Assembly: GCA_902780635.1 (NCBI GenBank)
Contig: CACZGH010000024.1
Coordinates: 1-63,910, forward strand
From: an uncultured Prevotellaceae bacterium
GTDB lineage: Bacteria; Bacteroidota; Bacteroidia; Bacteroidales; Bacteroidaceae
Length of the DNA stretch: 63,910 nucleotides
Direction of reading: 5' to 3'
The notes below the pieces were generated by a model. The model was not told the origin of the DNA. It did no database searches and was given only the letters and a program-made list of their open reading frames with translations. The position numbers and the translations under genes are program-made. How positions within the stretch are numbered: position 1 is the stretch's first letter; each line of letters opens with the position of its first letter. Positions 16,248-24,883 of this stretch are shown here, piece after piece.

Positions 16248-17293
16248 GCAAGGTCATGGTTTCAGAACTGTCCCGACTCCTCTCCAATATGCCTAAAGAG
16301 GAGGCAGAGAAATTCATCGGTACTTTCTTTCAAGTCTTAATGTATGGTTTGGAGAAAGACAAGTCGGTAAAAATCAAAGGGTTAGGTACATTCAAACTGA
16401 CTAGGGCGAAGACCAAACTCTCTTTCTCTCCCGACATCACCATGCGTGATGCCGTAAACAAGCCTTTCTCTCATTTTGAGGCAGTGATGCTCAACGATGG
16501 GGTGACATTTGACGACATCGTTGAGGAGGAGTGTGAGGATTTCGCAGCGGTTGATAAAATGGAGGAAACGGAACAGGATGTCTGTTTTGTGACATCGGCT
16601 GTGATGGAAAAACTTGCCGACAACCATTCTGCCACTGCTCAAACGAGCACGAATGCATTCAATAATCAGTCTAACGAAGATAGGAATCGCTCAGAAAATC
16701 AACCTGTTGCAGAAAAAGACGTAACTAACGAAGATACGGTGCCTGCAAAGGATGAAAAGCCTTCTGTTGATGGTGAGACACCTGCGGGAGATGGGACTTC
16801 AAAGGAAGAACCGAAACAGGCATTGGCAGGAGAACCAACAATGACTGAAGAGCCCTCCGTGATTGAGGAGGCAACGGGCTCCTCTACCAAAAAGTGGTGG
16901 ATCGTTGCTGTAGCAGCCTGTCTGATAGCTGGTCTTGGCTTCCTGTTTTTCCATCCCACCAATAAGGGTACAGAAGATCTCGCCAACTCCTCCAGCCTTG
17001 CTGCTGACTCCACTGTAGTAGCAACAGCCACAGCCGACTCCGACAGTCAAGCGAAGGCTGCTGCCGATGCTCAGGCACAGTTTGATGAGTTGAACGCCAA
17101 GATACCTTACGGGGCATACGAAATAGTGGGGGTGGACACCGTCATCACAGTTTCCAAGGGGATGACTCTTGATGACATCGCACGTATCTTCCTGGGTACA
17201 GAGATGCAGGTCTATCTCGTAGTGATGAACGACGGCAACGATTCTCCTACGGAAGGTCAGTCCTATAAAATACCACGGCTGAGGCTGAAATGA
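16244..17293 (+). CDS. membrane-spanning HU-domain protein with LysM-like C-terminus
   Basis: This 349-residue protein has an HU/IHF-like domain at residues 1-90 (KSVKIKGLGTFKLTRAKTK is the HU strand region). An acidic, low-complexity linker (95-215) follows, then one transmembrane segment (about 218-237, WWIVAVAACLIAGLGFLFF). A second polar linker leads to a C-terminal LysM-like module (about 298-347: TVITVSKGMTLDDIARIFLG, VYLVVMND, YKIPRLRLK). Predicted topology is DNA-binding domain in the cytoplasm and LysM in the periplasm, which would let it bridge DNA and peptidoglycan. The HU and TM assignments are clear; the LysM call is weaker. The start overlaps the upstream HU gene by four bases. 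Confidence 0.82.
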   Translation: MSKVMVSELSRLLSNMPKEEAEKFIGTFFQVLMYGLEKDKSVKIKGLGTFKLTRAKTKLSFSPDITMRDAVNKPFSHFEAVMLNDGVTFDDIVEEECEDFAAVDKMEETEQDVCFVTSAVMEKLADNHSATAQTSTNAFNNQSNEDRNRSENQPVAEKDVTNEDTVPAKDEKPSVDGETPAGDGTSKEEPKQALAGEPTMTEEPSVIEEATGSSTKKWWIVAVAACLIAGLGFLFFHPTNKGTEDLANSSSLAADSTVVATATADSDSQAKAAADAQAQFDELNAKIPYGAYEIVGVDTVITVSKGMTLDDIARIFLGTEMQVYLVVMNDGNDSPTEGQSYKIPRLRLK

Positions 17294-17309
17294 ATTTTGT
17301 AGGAGGTTT

Positions 17310-17541
17310 TTTGAGGAGTTGAGGAGTTTTTTTGGAGTTCAGGAGTTGAGGAGTAGAGGAGTTCAGACAATACTATTTCTAGGACGAAGAGCAAATAGCG
17401 AACAGCGAACAGCTAAAACCGAAGAGCGAGTTCAGACAATACTACTTCTAGGACGAAAAGCAAATAGCTAAAAGCTAAAAGCGAAGAGCAAATAGCGAAG
17501 AGCGAAGAGCAAATAGCGAACAGCGAAAAGCAAACAGCTAA
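17310..17541. repeat. GGAGTT- and AGCGAA-type simple repeats
   Basis: First GAGGAGTTGAGG-type repeats, then two direct copies of a stretch opening TTCAGACAATACT and continuing CTTCTAGGACGAA or close variant (17358 and 17429), then short AGCGAACAGC / AGCAAATAGC / AGCTAAAAGC units. The region separates two convergent operons, and its last unit (AGCTAAGCC) abuts the stop of the FHA gene. No clear GC-rich terminator hairpin was seen. Confidence 0.7.
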
Positions 17542-18065
17542 GCCTGTTCTCCTGTTTTTAGAATGATTGAGGTGGCGCCGATGGTGAAGAGGCTGCCATC
17601 TTCCAGTACTCGACGCTCATGGTCGCCCAGGATGACATTGTCAACGAAAGTTCCCGTGTTGCTCGGGCCGTCTCTCAACACGTATTTTACTCTTCCGTTT
17701 TTATCCTTCGACACATTAAGGATGCAGTGCAGCATGTCGATGCTTGGGTCGTTTGTCTCAATAGGCGTATTGGTCTTACTCCCTTTCATGTAGCGGCCGA
17801 TGGTGTTGTCGCCCATCTTCAGGGGAATCACCTGCTTGTAGTGAAAAACATTCTCTATGACGACAATAGAACCATATCCATGCTCATTGGCATTCTCGTC
17901 AGGATTCTCCTCCCGACGTATGTTTCTGAGTTTGGATACGCCTATACGAATGCCGAACTGCTTATTGCAGTTCGGGCATACGAAAATTAATGATTGTCCA
18001 GAAGAATATCTTGTCTCGTCAAATGTGATCATCTCATCACATTTGGGGCAACGCACTCTTTTCAT
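17538..18065 (-). CDS. zinc-ribbon plus FHA-domain protein
   Basis: A 175-residue cytoplasmic protein. The N-terminal 35 residues form an MJ0042-type zinc ribbon with CPKC (Cys6/Cys9) and CPNC (Cys30/Cys33). The C-terminal half (about 75-170) is a forkhead-associated domain, with the NTIGRYMKGSKTNTPI strand-loop, the MLHCILNVS core and the GPSNTGTFVDN loop. FHA domains bind phosphothreonine peptides, so it should take part in a Ser/Thr-phosphorylation pathway, although no kinase is in the window. It begins two bases after the stop of the CCDC81/SPOR gene, so they are one operon and may share a pathway. Confidence 0.85.
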   Translation of the reverse strand: MKRVRCPKCDEMITFDETRYSSGQSLIFVCPNCNKQFGIRIGVSKLRNIRREENPDENANEHGYGSIVVIENVFHYKQVIPLKMGDNTIGRYMKGSKTNTPIETNDPSIDMLHCILNVSKDKNGRVKYVLRDGPSNTGTFVDNVILGDHERRVLEDGSLFTIGATSIILKTGEQA

Positions 18066-18067
18066 GG

Positions 18068-19135
18068 TTATTTCATTTGCATAATCCAGCCACTTGCGGC
18101 ATTTTTGTTGGCAAGCAGAGTCTGTAACTCTTGATAAGCCTCATCGCTGGTAGCATAGCTGCCATAGACGATGACATTCTCCGACTTGTATTCCATCAAG
18201 ACGGCCTTTCTAGCGCCATTCTCGTGCAGGGTCTGCAGAAACGCCTTGGCGTTGTCGAGAGGCATGCTATAACCGAGCACGATGGTGTAATCACCCACAG
18301 CGGGTGTGACACCCACTTCCTGGGCTTTCTCAATAGAGCTGACCACTTCCTCCAGGTCGGCCACGATGCTGGTCAGTTCTGGCATGGATGAAGCTTGTGC
18401 ATGGGGCATAACAGTCTTGAGCAGGCTGGCCTCCGCGGGTTGGTTTTCTGTGGCGGCAGTCTGGTTGGGGTCTACAGGACGTGCAAAGAGCACCAACGCG
18501 ATAGCAGCCACTGCTGTGACAGCGAGGTTGCGCAGCAAACTGACCCGGATGCTGATGGTCTTCTCTTCTTGTGGGGGTATGTTGTCTATTTGTGACATAA
18601 TCGTTGCAAGACTTGGTTTCTCTGAGTGTAGTAAGGACTGTGCGATGCGTTCTGAGTCGATTTCCTTGGTCTGCATCCTTAGGGATGGCAGTGCGGTGGC
18701 TTTGTTATCCCGTTTACGCAAAGGAAACATCTCAAAGGCACTCAGTGCATAGAGCTTTGGGGTGAGGAGGCCTGCCTGACAGGGCTCAAACTCATAGCGG
18801 CCCTCGCCATTGACGAAGAGACGACCCAGGTCATGAAGCAGGTAGCTGCCTTTCGCTTCAATCTCCTGCTTGATACGGTTCACTTCGCTTTCTATCCGGG
18901 AGACGGCCTCAGGGTAACTGATATCATACGCATCGACGTACGACTGAGCCAGGAGCGAGTCGCTCATATCGAGCTGTGAGTTGAATCCGAGTGTCCGTTG
19001 TGGGGGCAGGAACATGCCGTCGCTTTCATCGTAGCGGGCATTGAGATGGTGTGCCATCAATCCACCCAAACCAGGCACTATCACACAATCATTGCTTAAC
19101 AGAAGTATTTCTATATGTCTTTCTAATTCCATCAT
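18068..19135 (-). CDS. HU-like (CCDC81-type) / transmembrane / SPOR-domain protein
   Basis: A 355-residue protein. Residues 1-137 resemble the paired HU-superfamily (CCDC81-type) domains of Bacteroidetes: ELERHIEILLLSNDCVIVPG, then a second unit around KGSYLLHDLGRLFVNGEGRY. One membrane segment lies at about 200-218 (LAVTAVAAIALVLFA). The C-terminal 75 residues look like a SPOR domain (YTIVLGYSMPLDNAKAFLQT, then VIVYGSYATSDEAYQELQ), which in known cases binds denuded septal peptidoglycan. I chose the ATG at 19135 (19132 also possible) because a promoter -7 box lies four bases upstream. A longer frame from 19168 would run through that promoter. Confidence 0.8.
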   Translation of the reverse strand: MMELERHIEILLLSNDCVIVPGLGGLMAHHLNARYDESDGMFLPPQRTLGFNSQLDMSDSLLAQSYVDAYDISYPEAVSRIESEVNRIKQEIEAKGSYLLHDLGRLFVNGEGRYEFEPCQAGLLTPKLYALSAFEMFPLRKRDNKATALPSLRMQTKEIDSERIAQSLLHSEKPSLATIMSQIDNIPPQEEKTISIRVSLLRNLAVTAVAAIALVLFARPVDPNQTAATENQPAEASLLKTVMPHAQASSMPELTSIVADLEEVVSSIEKAQEVGVTPAVGDYTIVLGYSMPLDNAKAFLQTLHENGARKAVLMEYKSENVIVYGSYATSDEAYQELQTLLANKNAASGWIMQMK

Positions 19136-19139
19136 GCTG

Positions 19140-19147
19140 CAAAAGTA
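19140..19147 (-). promoter_or_regulatory. -7 box TACTTTTG, nearly leaderless
   Basis: On the minus strand TACTTTTG is followed by CAGC and then ATG ATG. The box ends four bases before the start at 19135, the same spacing as at 469-481. A TTG at 19170-19168 is 20 bases upstream. Confidence 0.65.
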
Positions 19148-19227
19148 CGACATTTTTCCAAAATTCACAAGTTTTGAGAGAAGTTTTTTCGGCGTTGGCG
19201 AATTGCTGTTCTTGGTATGGCTACTCG

Positions 19228-21789
19228 TTATCTTTTGACTCGAATCACCTTCAGAGCGCTGTCGTCACTGGAGTTCCCCACCATGAGAAGATACTTGCCG
19301 GGCAACACTCTCATCGTGTGAGTCACCTCATCCCAAGTCTCAAATCGTTCGCTGGGCATATCAATCTCCACAGTTTTGGTCTCATTAGGTTGAAGTTTTA
19401 CTTTCACGAAGCCGCGTAAAGTCTTGACCAGTCCACCCTTGTCATTAGTTGGTTGAAGGTATACTTGAACGGTTTCTGTGCCCTCTCTCTTCCCTGTATT
19501 TGTTACCTTTACATTCACCTTCCCATTTTTATAGGTGGGTTTTGAGAAACTGAATGTGGTGTAGGAGAGACCATGTCCGAAGGGGAAGAGTGGACGCTCA
19601 TGCATGTATCGGTAGGTGCGGTTTTGCATCGTGTAGTCTAAGAAGTCGGGCAGTTGGTTGACATTCTTATAGAAAGTGATGGGTAGTTTCCCTTCTGGAT
19701 TGTAGTCACCGAAAAGCACGTCGGCCACCGCCTGTCCACCATTCTCGCCAGGATACCATGCTTGGAGGATGGCGTCTGTGGTCGTCGTTTCAGGTTCCAG
19801 TCCGATGGCACTTCCAGAGCAGTTGACAAAGATGACCTTTTTGCCAGCTTGGTGCAATGCTGCGAGGATGCGTCGCTGTGTCTCAGGCAGTTCGATGTCT
19901 GTGCGGTCGCCACCTTTGAATCCCGGTGCATCCACCTTCATCTCCTCACCTTCAAGTCGTGGAGAGATGCCTCCCACGAAGACCACGGTCTCATATCCGT
20001 CGGCTTTCTTGACAATCTCGTCGATAGAAGGAATATGGTTGTGGAGAATGTCGAAGTAGAGGGCAGCCATGTCATGCTCCTGCACATATTCTAAGCAGAG
20101 GTGATAGCGCTGGCCAGCCTTCACCTGCATTTTTTTCTCAACCGCCTGTATGCGGTCACGTCCTCTCCATATATTAAATAAGGTGTCACCATTGACAATC
20201 AGTCTCACGCGGTCGTCAAACTTGGAGACGAAGTTTACCTCCTCGTCTTTCGTGGGGATGAAGTCACCCTCATAACGTGCGGAGAAATTTTCGAGTTGCA
20301 CTCCTGCAGTGAAGACGGTGTTACCGCCATTGCTCAGGTTAATGGGTTCCGCTAGAACAGCTGTGGCTGCTGGTGACCCTTCAAAGCGGGTGTTGTTATA
20401 ATAGGTGGCAGCCATGCCTTTGCCGTGGTCGCTGACGACTTCACCGAATCTGCTCTCTTCCACCTGGTTTTTGGTCAGTCCGCAAGCAGGTTCGTAGGTC
20501 ACATTCCCAATCTTTGACCGGATACCCTTGAGAATAGTGACGCAAGAAGTGGGATAACCTGAGTAGTTGGCCCACTGCATGACGGAGTCGTTGGCATTGG
20601 GTCCCATGACGATGATGCGCTCATTTTTGGAGAGCGGCAACGCTTGATTCTTATTGTGCAAGAGTGTCATCGACTCTCTTGCTATCTCCAGTGCCAACTG
20701 TTTGTGTTCCTCACTGGCGATGCACGACTCTGGCATCCGTTTCCACTCCACCAATTCATCCGGGTCGAAATCTCCCAATTCGAAGCGCGCTTTGAGCAGT
20801 CTCTTCAGACTGACGTCTATCTCAGCCTCGCTAATCAGGCCTTCTTTCACCGCATCAGGGAGTGTGCGGTAGTTGCTGCCACACTCCACATCCGTACCCG
20901 CTCTGACCGCCTTGGCCGAGGCAGATTTGGCATTGCTTGACACCCCATGACGGCCAGGACGCCAGAAATCATCCACGGCTCCGCAATCGCTGGTCACGAT
21001 ACCATCAAATCCCCAGTCATCCCTAAGGATATGCTGCAGATACCTGGTGTTGCCACAGCAGGGGTCGCCGTCGATGCGTTGGTAGGCGCACATCACCTCT
21101 GCCACATGGCCCTCCTGCACCAACGCCTTAAAGGCAGGCAGATAAGTTTCCCACAGGTCTCTTTCAGGCAGGTTTTCCACATTAAACTCATGTCGGTTCC
21201 ACTCCGGTCCGCTATGTACTGCGAAATGTTTGGCACAGGCCAGCAATTTGCGGTAGGGGCTGTTAGCGGGACCTTGTAGACCTCTGACAACAGCCAGTCC
21301 CATGCGGGTGGTGAGGTAGGGGTCTTCACCATAGGTCTCCTGTCCGCGTCCCCATCGTGGGTCTCTGAAGATATTGATGTTGGGAGTCCAAAACGAGAGA
21401 CTTTGGTATCTTCTGATTTCACCGGTGCGGCGTGCCACGTTGTTTTTGGCTCGGGCCTCATCACTGGCAGCCTCAAAGACCCTTTGCACGAGGGCGTCAT
21501 CAAATGATGCCGCCATGCCGATGGTGGATGGGAAGACGGTGGCGAATCCGTTGCGTGCGATGCCGTGCAAGGCTTCATTCCACCAGTCAAACTGCGGTAT
21601 ACCAAGCCGTTCGATGGCTGGCGACGAACTCATCATCAGTTTTGCTTTTTCTTCGATGGTCAGTCTAGAGCAGAGGTCTTCGGCTCTCTCTTGTGCCGAG
21701 AGCCGGGGGTTCTGATAAGGCAATGTCTGTGCATAGCTTAGGCTACTGAAGCAGCAGGCTATGATGAGTGATTTCATGAGTGGTTTCAT
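19228..21789 (-). CDS. GH3 beta-xylosidase-type glycoside hydrolase with PA14 insert
   Basis: An 853-residue secreted enzyme (signal peptide 1-20, ending SYA-Q). The GH3 barrel covers about 25-345; its nucleophile is Asp268 in GIVTSDCGAVDDF, and WTPNINIFRDPRWGRGQETYG and KHFAVHSGPEWNRH line the active site. The GH3 alpha/beta sandwich is interrupted by a PA14 domain (about 463-595, GMAATYYNNTRFEG). A fibronectin-III-like domain closes the protein (about 770-850). This architecture and the SDCGAV motif match Prevotella/Bacteroides GH3 beta-xylosidases acting on xylo-oligosaccharides; the exact substrate is inferred. An alternative ATG lies at 21777. A 9-bp tandem repeat lies just upstream. Confidence 0.9.
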   Translation of the reverse strand: MKPLMKSLIIACCFSSLSYAQTLPYQNPRLSAQERAEDLCSRLTIEEKAKLMMSSSPAIERLGIPQFDWWNEALHGIARNGFATVFPSTIGMAASFDDALVQRVFEAASDEARAKNNVARRTGEIRRYQSLSFWTPNINIFRDPRWGRGQETYGEDPYLTTRMGLAVVRGLQGPANSPYRKLLACAKHFAVHSGPEWNRHEFNVENLPERDLWETYLPAFKALVQEGHVAEVMCAYQRIDGDPCCGNTRYLQHILRDDWGFDGIVTSDCGAVDDFWRPGRHGVSSNAKSASAKAVRAGTDVECGSNYRTLPDAVKEGLISEAEIDVSLKRLLKARFELGDFDPDELVEWKRMPESCIASEEHKQLALEIARESMTLLHNKNQALPLSKNERIIVMGPNANDSVMQWANYSGYPTSCVTILKGIRSKIGNVTYEPACGLTKNQVEESRFGEVVSDHGKGMAATYYNNTRFEGSPAATAVLAEPINLSNGGNTVFTAGVQLENFSARYEGDFIPTKDEEVNFVSKFDDRVRLIVNGDTLFNIWRGRDRIQAVEKKMQVKAGQRYHLCLEYVQEHDMAALYFDILHNHIPSIDEIVKKADGYETVVFVGGISPRLEGEEMKVDAPGFKGGDRTDIELPETQRRILAALHQAGKKVIFVNCSGSAIGLEPETTTTDAILQAWYPGENGGQAVADVLFGDYNPEGKLPITFYKNVNQLPDFLDYTMQNRTYRYMHERPLFPFGHGLSYTTFSFSKPTYKNGKVNVKVTNTGKREGTETVQVYLQPTNDKGGLVKTLRGFVKVKLQPNETKTVEIDMPSERFETWDEVTHTMRVLPGKYLLMVGNSSDDSALKVIRVKR

Positions 21790-21820
21790 ATTTTTTTATT
21801 TGATGTTAGTATGGGGTGGG

Positions 21821-21928
21821 CTAGATGGTCTAGATGGCCTAGATGGCCTAGATGGTCTAGATGGTCTAGATGGTCTAGATGGTCTAGATTTTCTAGATGG
21901 TCTAGATAGTCTAGATTTTCTAGATTTT
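21821..21928. repeat. twelve-unit 9-bp tandem repeat CTAGATGGT
   Basis: Twelve consecutive 9-bp units of CTAGATGGT or close variants (CTAGATGGC, CTAGATTTT, CTAGATAGT). It begins 31 bases upstream of the GH3 start codon. Its last unit contains the addB stop codon (TAG on the minus strand at 21922-21920). Each unit carries TCTAGA or CCTAGA. On the plus strand it spells (Leu-Asp-Gly)n, which is not thought to be a gene. Confidence 0.92.
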
Positions 21929-24877
21929 ATTTTTTCCGCAGAGGGGCTGGTAGGGACATTTGGCGCATAGGGTGCGATCTTCGGTGGGTGTAAAGGGCAG
22001 TTGAGGCTCCATGATGTGGGTGATCACCTCCTTGAGCAGTTGCTCATAGGTGGGGACATAGTCCTTGATGTCCTTGATGGGTTGGTCACCGATGACAAGG
22101 ATGGGATTGTAGTCTTTTGCCTTCACGTGTTGTATGAAGAGCAGTTCAGGACTGACAGCGAGGGATTGAGGATTGATTTTTGTTGCCTTGCTCACAATCA
22201 TGGCATACAGCATCGCCTGAAGGAAGTAATCACTATGCTTGGAGAGGTTTTGCGCATCGAAGACGGCCTCCACGTTGGGCATTGGTTTGACACTTCGGCT
22301 GCCTGTCTTGTAGTCGATGACCCTGATGCGTCTTGAGCCATCTGGCATGGCCACCTCGTCGAGGCGGTCGATTCTTCCTCCGATTTTCACATCCCGTTCC
22401 CCTTCAGAGGTGATGATATGGAGGTGATCATAGACATCCCTTTCCAGTCCTCTGATGATGAAAGGCGCGGTCTGCAGGTCGATTTCGAATAGCTGTCTGA
22501 GATAGTGCAAGATCACTTTTCTGTTGATGAGTTGCAACCCATTATACTCCAGTCGCTCTGTGTGCAGTCCCGTCTTGAAGAGATGTTTGGCGAAAGCCAT
22601 GTCGATGGCACGTTCCAGCACGCTAGGGTCTTTGAGCACTTGTTCGATGTGTCTTTTCTCTATCTGGAAACCATTTTCCTCGATGGCTTTATATTGATTT
22701 TTATCAGTTACACCCATGATGATTTCGTAGACGTATTGCGATGCGTCGTGGAAGATATTACCGAAGATGCGTCCGTCGATTTCATCGTCTTCTGGGTCAG
22801 GCTCCTTGATGCCGGCCACGATATTGTAGAAGAACTGCAGTTGGCATCGTATAAAACGATTGATGGCTGTGGGCGAGACATAATCGAGGGCTTTGAGGCG
22901 TTTCATGACCTCTGGTGTCTTCTCGATAGGAAGAAACTCTTTCACCGTGGGCAGTTGTCCTGAAATGATGGTTTTTCTCTCGATGTGGAAGTCGCTTTCC
23001 ACCAGGAGTTGCAACATGAGTCGGCTCATCTCCCCTGTATGCTTTTCATCAGCCACATTTCCATACATAATGGTGATGTCGGTGGCTCTTTGCAGCAGTC
23101 GATAGAAGTAATAGGCATAGATAGACACCTGATGGTCGGGGGTGGTAAGCCCGAAAGCCTCCTTGAGAGAGTAGGGGATAAACGAACTGTCGTTGACCCC
23201 TTTGGGCATGTTGCCCTCATTGCATGAGAGGATGAGGAGGTGTTCGAAGTCAAGGTTTCTGGTCTCTAGCACGCCCATGATTTGCAGGCCCACGGCCGGT
23301 TCCCCATGATAGGGTATTTTGGCAGAGGCAATCAGTTGATGAAGCAGTCGCTGGTAGGTGATGAAGTCTACCTGCAAGTCTCCTGCCTCCATCAGTCCTT
23401 TGAGACGATTGAGCAAGAGGTATGTCTGATAGATTGACTCCTGAAAGAAGTGTTCTTCTCCCGTCATTGTGTTCTGCGCCTCGATAGCGATTCTCTTCAG
23501 CAGGTTCATCAGCCATGTGTTGATGATGAGGTTACGGTCGGCTGGGGCTGCGCTGTCGGTGTTTGTCGTCATTGCATCCAGGTCCTGAAAGAGTAGCGCG
23601 AGGCCCTCGTCGAGAGTCAGTTCATCCCTTTTGGGGAAGTTTTTGTGGTCTGCTGTTAGTTGGCGATGCAATTCTGCCGTTTGTGGCGAGATGTATTTGG
23701 CGTAAGGATGCCTGAGGACGGCAGAGACATATTTGAGTCTGTATCTGTCATTGCCTGTACGGCCGAAGTATTGCAGTTGCATGAGTCGGCCGATGAACGT
23801 AGCAGCAGTTGACTGCATGAGTGGAAAGCCTGTAGTGATATTGAGTTGGCTGACGCTTTCGGGAATGCAGTGAATGACAGTGGGCAAGAGGTTTTCGTTG
23901 CAGAGCACGATGGCGGTGTGATGTCCGGCCTTGACCCTCTCCTCATCTTGCAGCCATTTGCTCACATAGCGTGCCTGCATATTGTCTGTCGGTGCACCGA
24001 TGAATGTGATGGTCTTGTCCTTACGGAAACAGTCATAGATCTGTTCGTCGTCACTGTCGAAAGTATTGGGAAAGAGCGTTTTCCATTGTCTGACAAATTC
24101 GCCGGCTTCAAAGGCTTTCCCGGTTGTGTTGTGGGTGTAATAGTGGTCGAAGTCCCAGTAAAACTTGGCCTTGCCCTCGCTTTTGATGATTTGGAAGAGT
24201 TTTTGCTCCACTTTTTGCAGGGCGTTGAACCCCACAAAGATATATTGGTCGCTATGGAGCTGGAGAGTGTTCTCCGTGATGACGGCACGATAGAGGGCGC
24301 CCTCGTATGCGAGGCCTTGCTGGGCGAGGCGCTGGTTGAAATCGGTGTAGATGTCATGGAAATGGCTCCAGAAGTGATAGAATTTCTCCTTGAGGCGGCT
24401 GTTGTGGTCGTCGCTGAAATGCTGGAAGAACGTCTGGAGAGTTTTCACCTGTTGCTCGTTGAGATAGTCTGCGCTGTCATAGGCATGGATGTCTTTCAGG
24501 TTGGAGAGTACCCCCTCGGCATCGGCCATGCTTTTGTCAATGTCATTGAAGTCAGCGAGGAGCACGGTGCCCCATCCATAGAATCTGTCGAGTGGTTCAT
24601 CGCTCCCCGTACATGCTACGTAACTTTTGTAGAGCTCGCAGATGAGTTTGATGTCATCGGCCACCTGCAGGGTAGAGTTGTCTCTGAAGATGTCGCTGAT
24701 GGTGGTATAGGTGGGCGGCCACAGGGGCAGTCCCGCCATCTCTACGAGATACTCATTGAGGAAGAGTGCCGCCCTTTTGTTGGGAAACACGATGGTGACC
24801 TTTGCCATCTGTCTTCCATACTGTCGGTAGATGTCCTCTGCCACATATTTCAGGAAAGGGTTGTGTGTCATCTTCAT
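21920..24877 (-). CDS. addB: AddB-like PD-(D/E)XK exonuclease subunit
   Basis: A 985-residue protein that should pair with the helicase-nuclease encoded just upstream to process double-strand DNA ends. The N-terminus (VTIVFPNKRAALFLNEYLVE) aligns with the AddB/RecC-like inactivated helicase part; there is no Walker A GxGKT, so it has no ATPase of its own. The C-terminal nuclease contains GRIFGNIFHD, GGRIDRLDEV and RVIDYKTGS. An iron-sulphur staple is suggested by FIRCQLQFFY plus LCAKCPYQPLC (four cysteines). It starts six bases after addA ends. Its last codons and stop are formed by the CTAGATTTT repeat. Confidence 0.87.
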   Translation of the reverse strand: MKMTHNPFLKYVAEDIYRQYGRQMAKVTIVFPNKRAALFLNEYLVEMAGLPLWPPTYTTISDIFRDNSTLQVADDIKLICELYKSYVACTGSDEPLDRFYGWGTVLLADFNDIDKSMADAEGVLSNLKDIHAYDSADYLNEQQVKTLQTFFQHFSDDHNSRLKEKFYHFWSHFHDIYTDFNQRLAQQGLAYEGALYRAVITENTLQLHSDQYIFVGFNALQKVEQKLFQIIKSEGKAKFYWDFDHYYTHNTTGKAFEAGEFVRQWKTLFPNTFDSDDEQIYDCFRKDKTITFIGAPTDNMQARYVSKWLQDEERVKAGHHTAIVLCNENLLPTVIHCIPESVSQLNITTGFPLMQSTAATFIGRLMQLQYFGRTGNDRYRLKYVSAVLRHPYAKYISPQTAELHRQLTADHKNFPKRDELTLDEGLALLFQDLDAMTTNTDSAAPADRNLIINTWLMNLLKRIAIEAQNTMTGEEHFFQESIYQTYLLLNRLKGLMEAGDLQVDFITYQRLLHQLIASAKIPYHGEPAVGLQIMGVLETRNLDFEHLLILSCNEGNMPKGVNDSSFIPYSLKEAFGLTTPDHQVSIYAYYFYRLLQRATDITIMYGNVADEKHTGEMSRLMLQLLVESDFHIERKTIISGQLPTVKEFLPIEKTPEVMKRLKALDYVSPTAINRFIRCQLQFFYNIVAGIKEPDPEDDEIDGRIFGNIFHDASQYVYEIIMGVTDKNQYKAIEENGFQIEKRHIEQVLKDPSVLERAIDMAFAKHLFKTGLHTERLEYNGLQLINRKVILHYLRQLFEIDLQTAPFIIRGLERDVYDHLHIITSEGERDVKIGGRIDRLDEVAMPDGSRRIRVIDYKTGSRSVKPMPNVEAVFDAQNLSKHSDYFLQAMLYAMIVSKATKINPQSLAVSPELLFIQHVKAKDYNPILVIGDQPIKDIKDYVPTYEQLLKEVITHIMEPQLPFTPTEDRTLCAKCPYQPLCGKNKI

Positions 24878-24883
24878 GTCGTT

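Noticed and set aside
21761-21970. Plus-strand frame encoding repeated Leu-Asp-Gly
   Set aside because: It is the translation of the 9-bp tandem repeat plus antisense of two genes; no start signals or homologous protein known.
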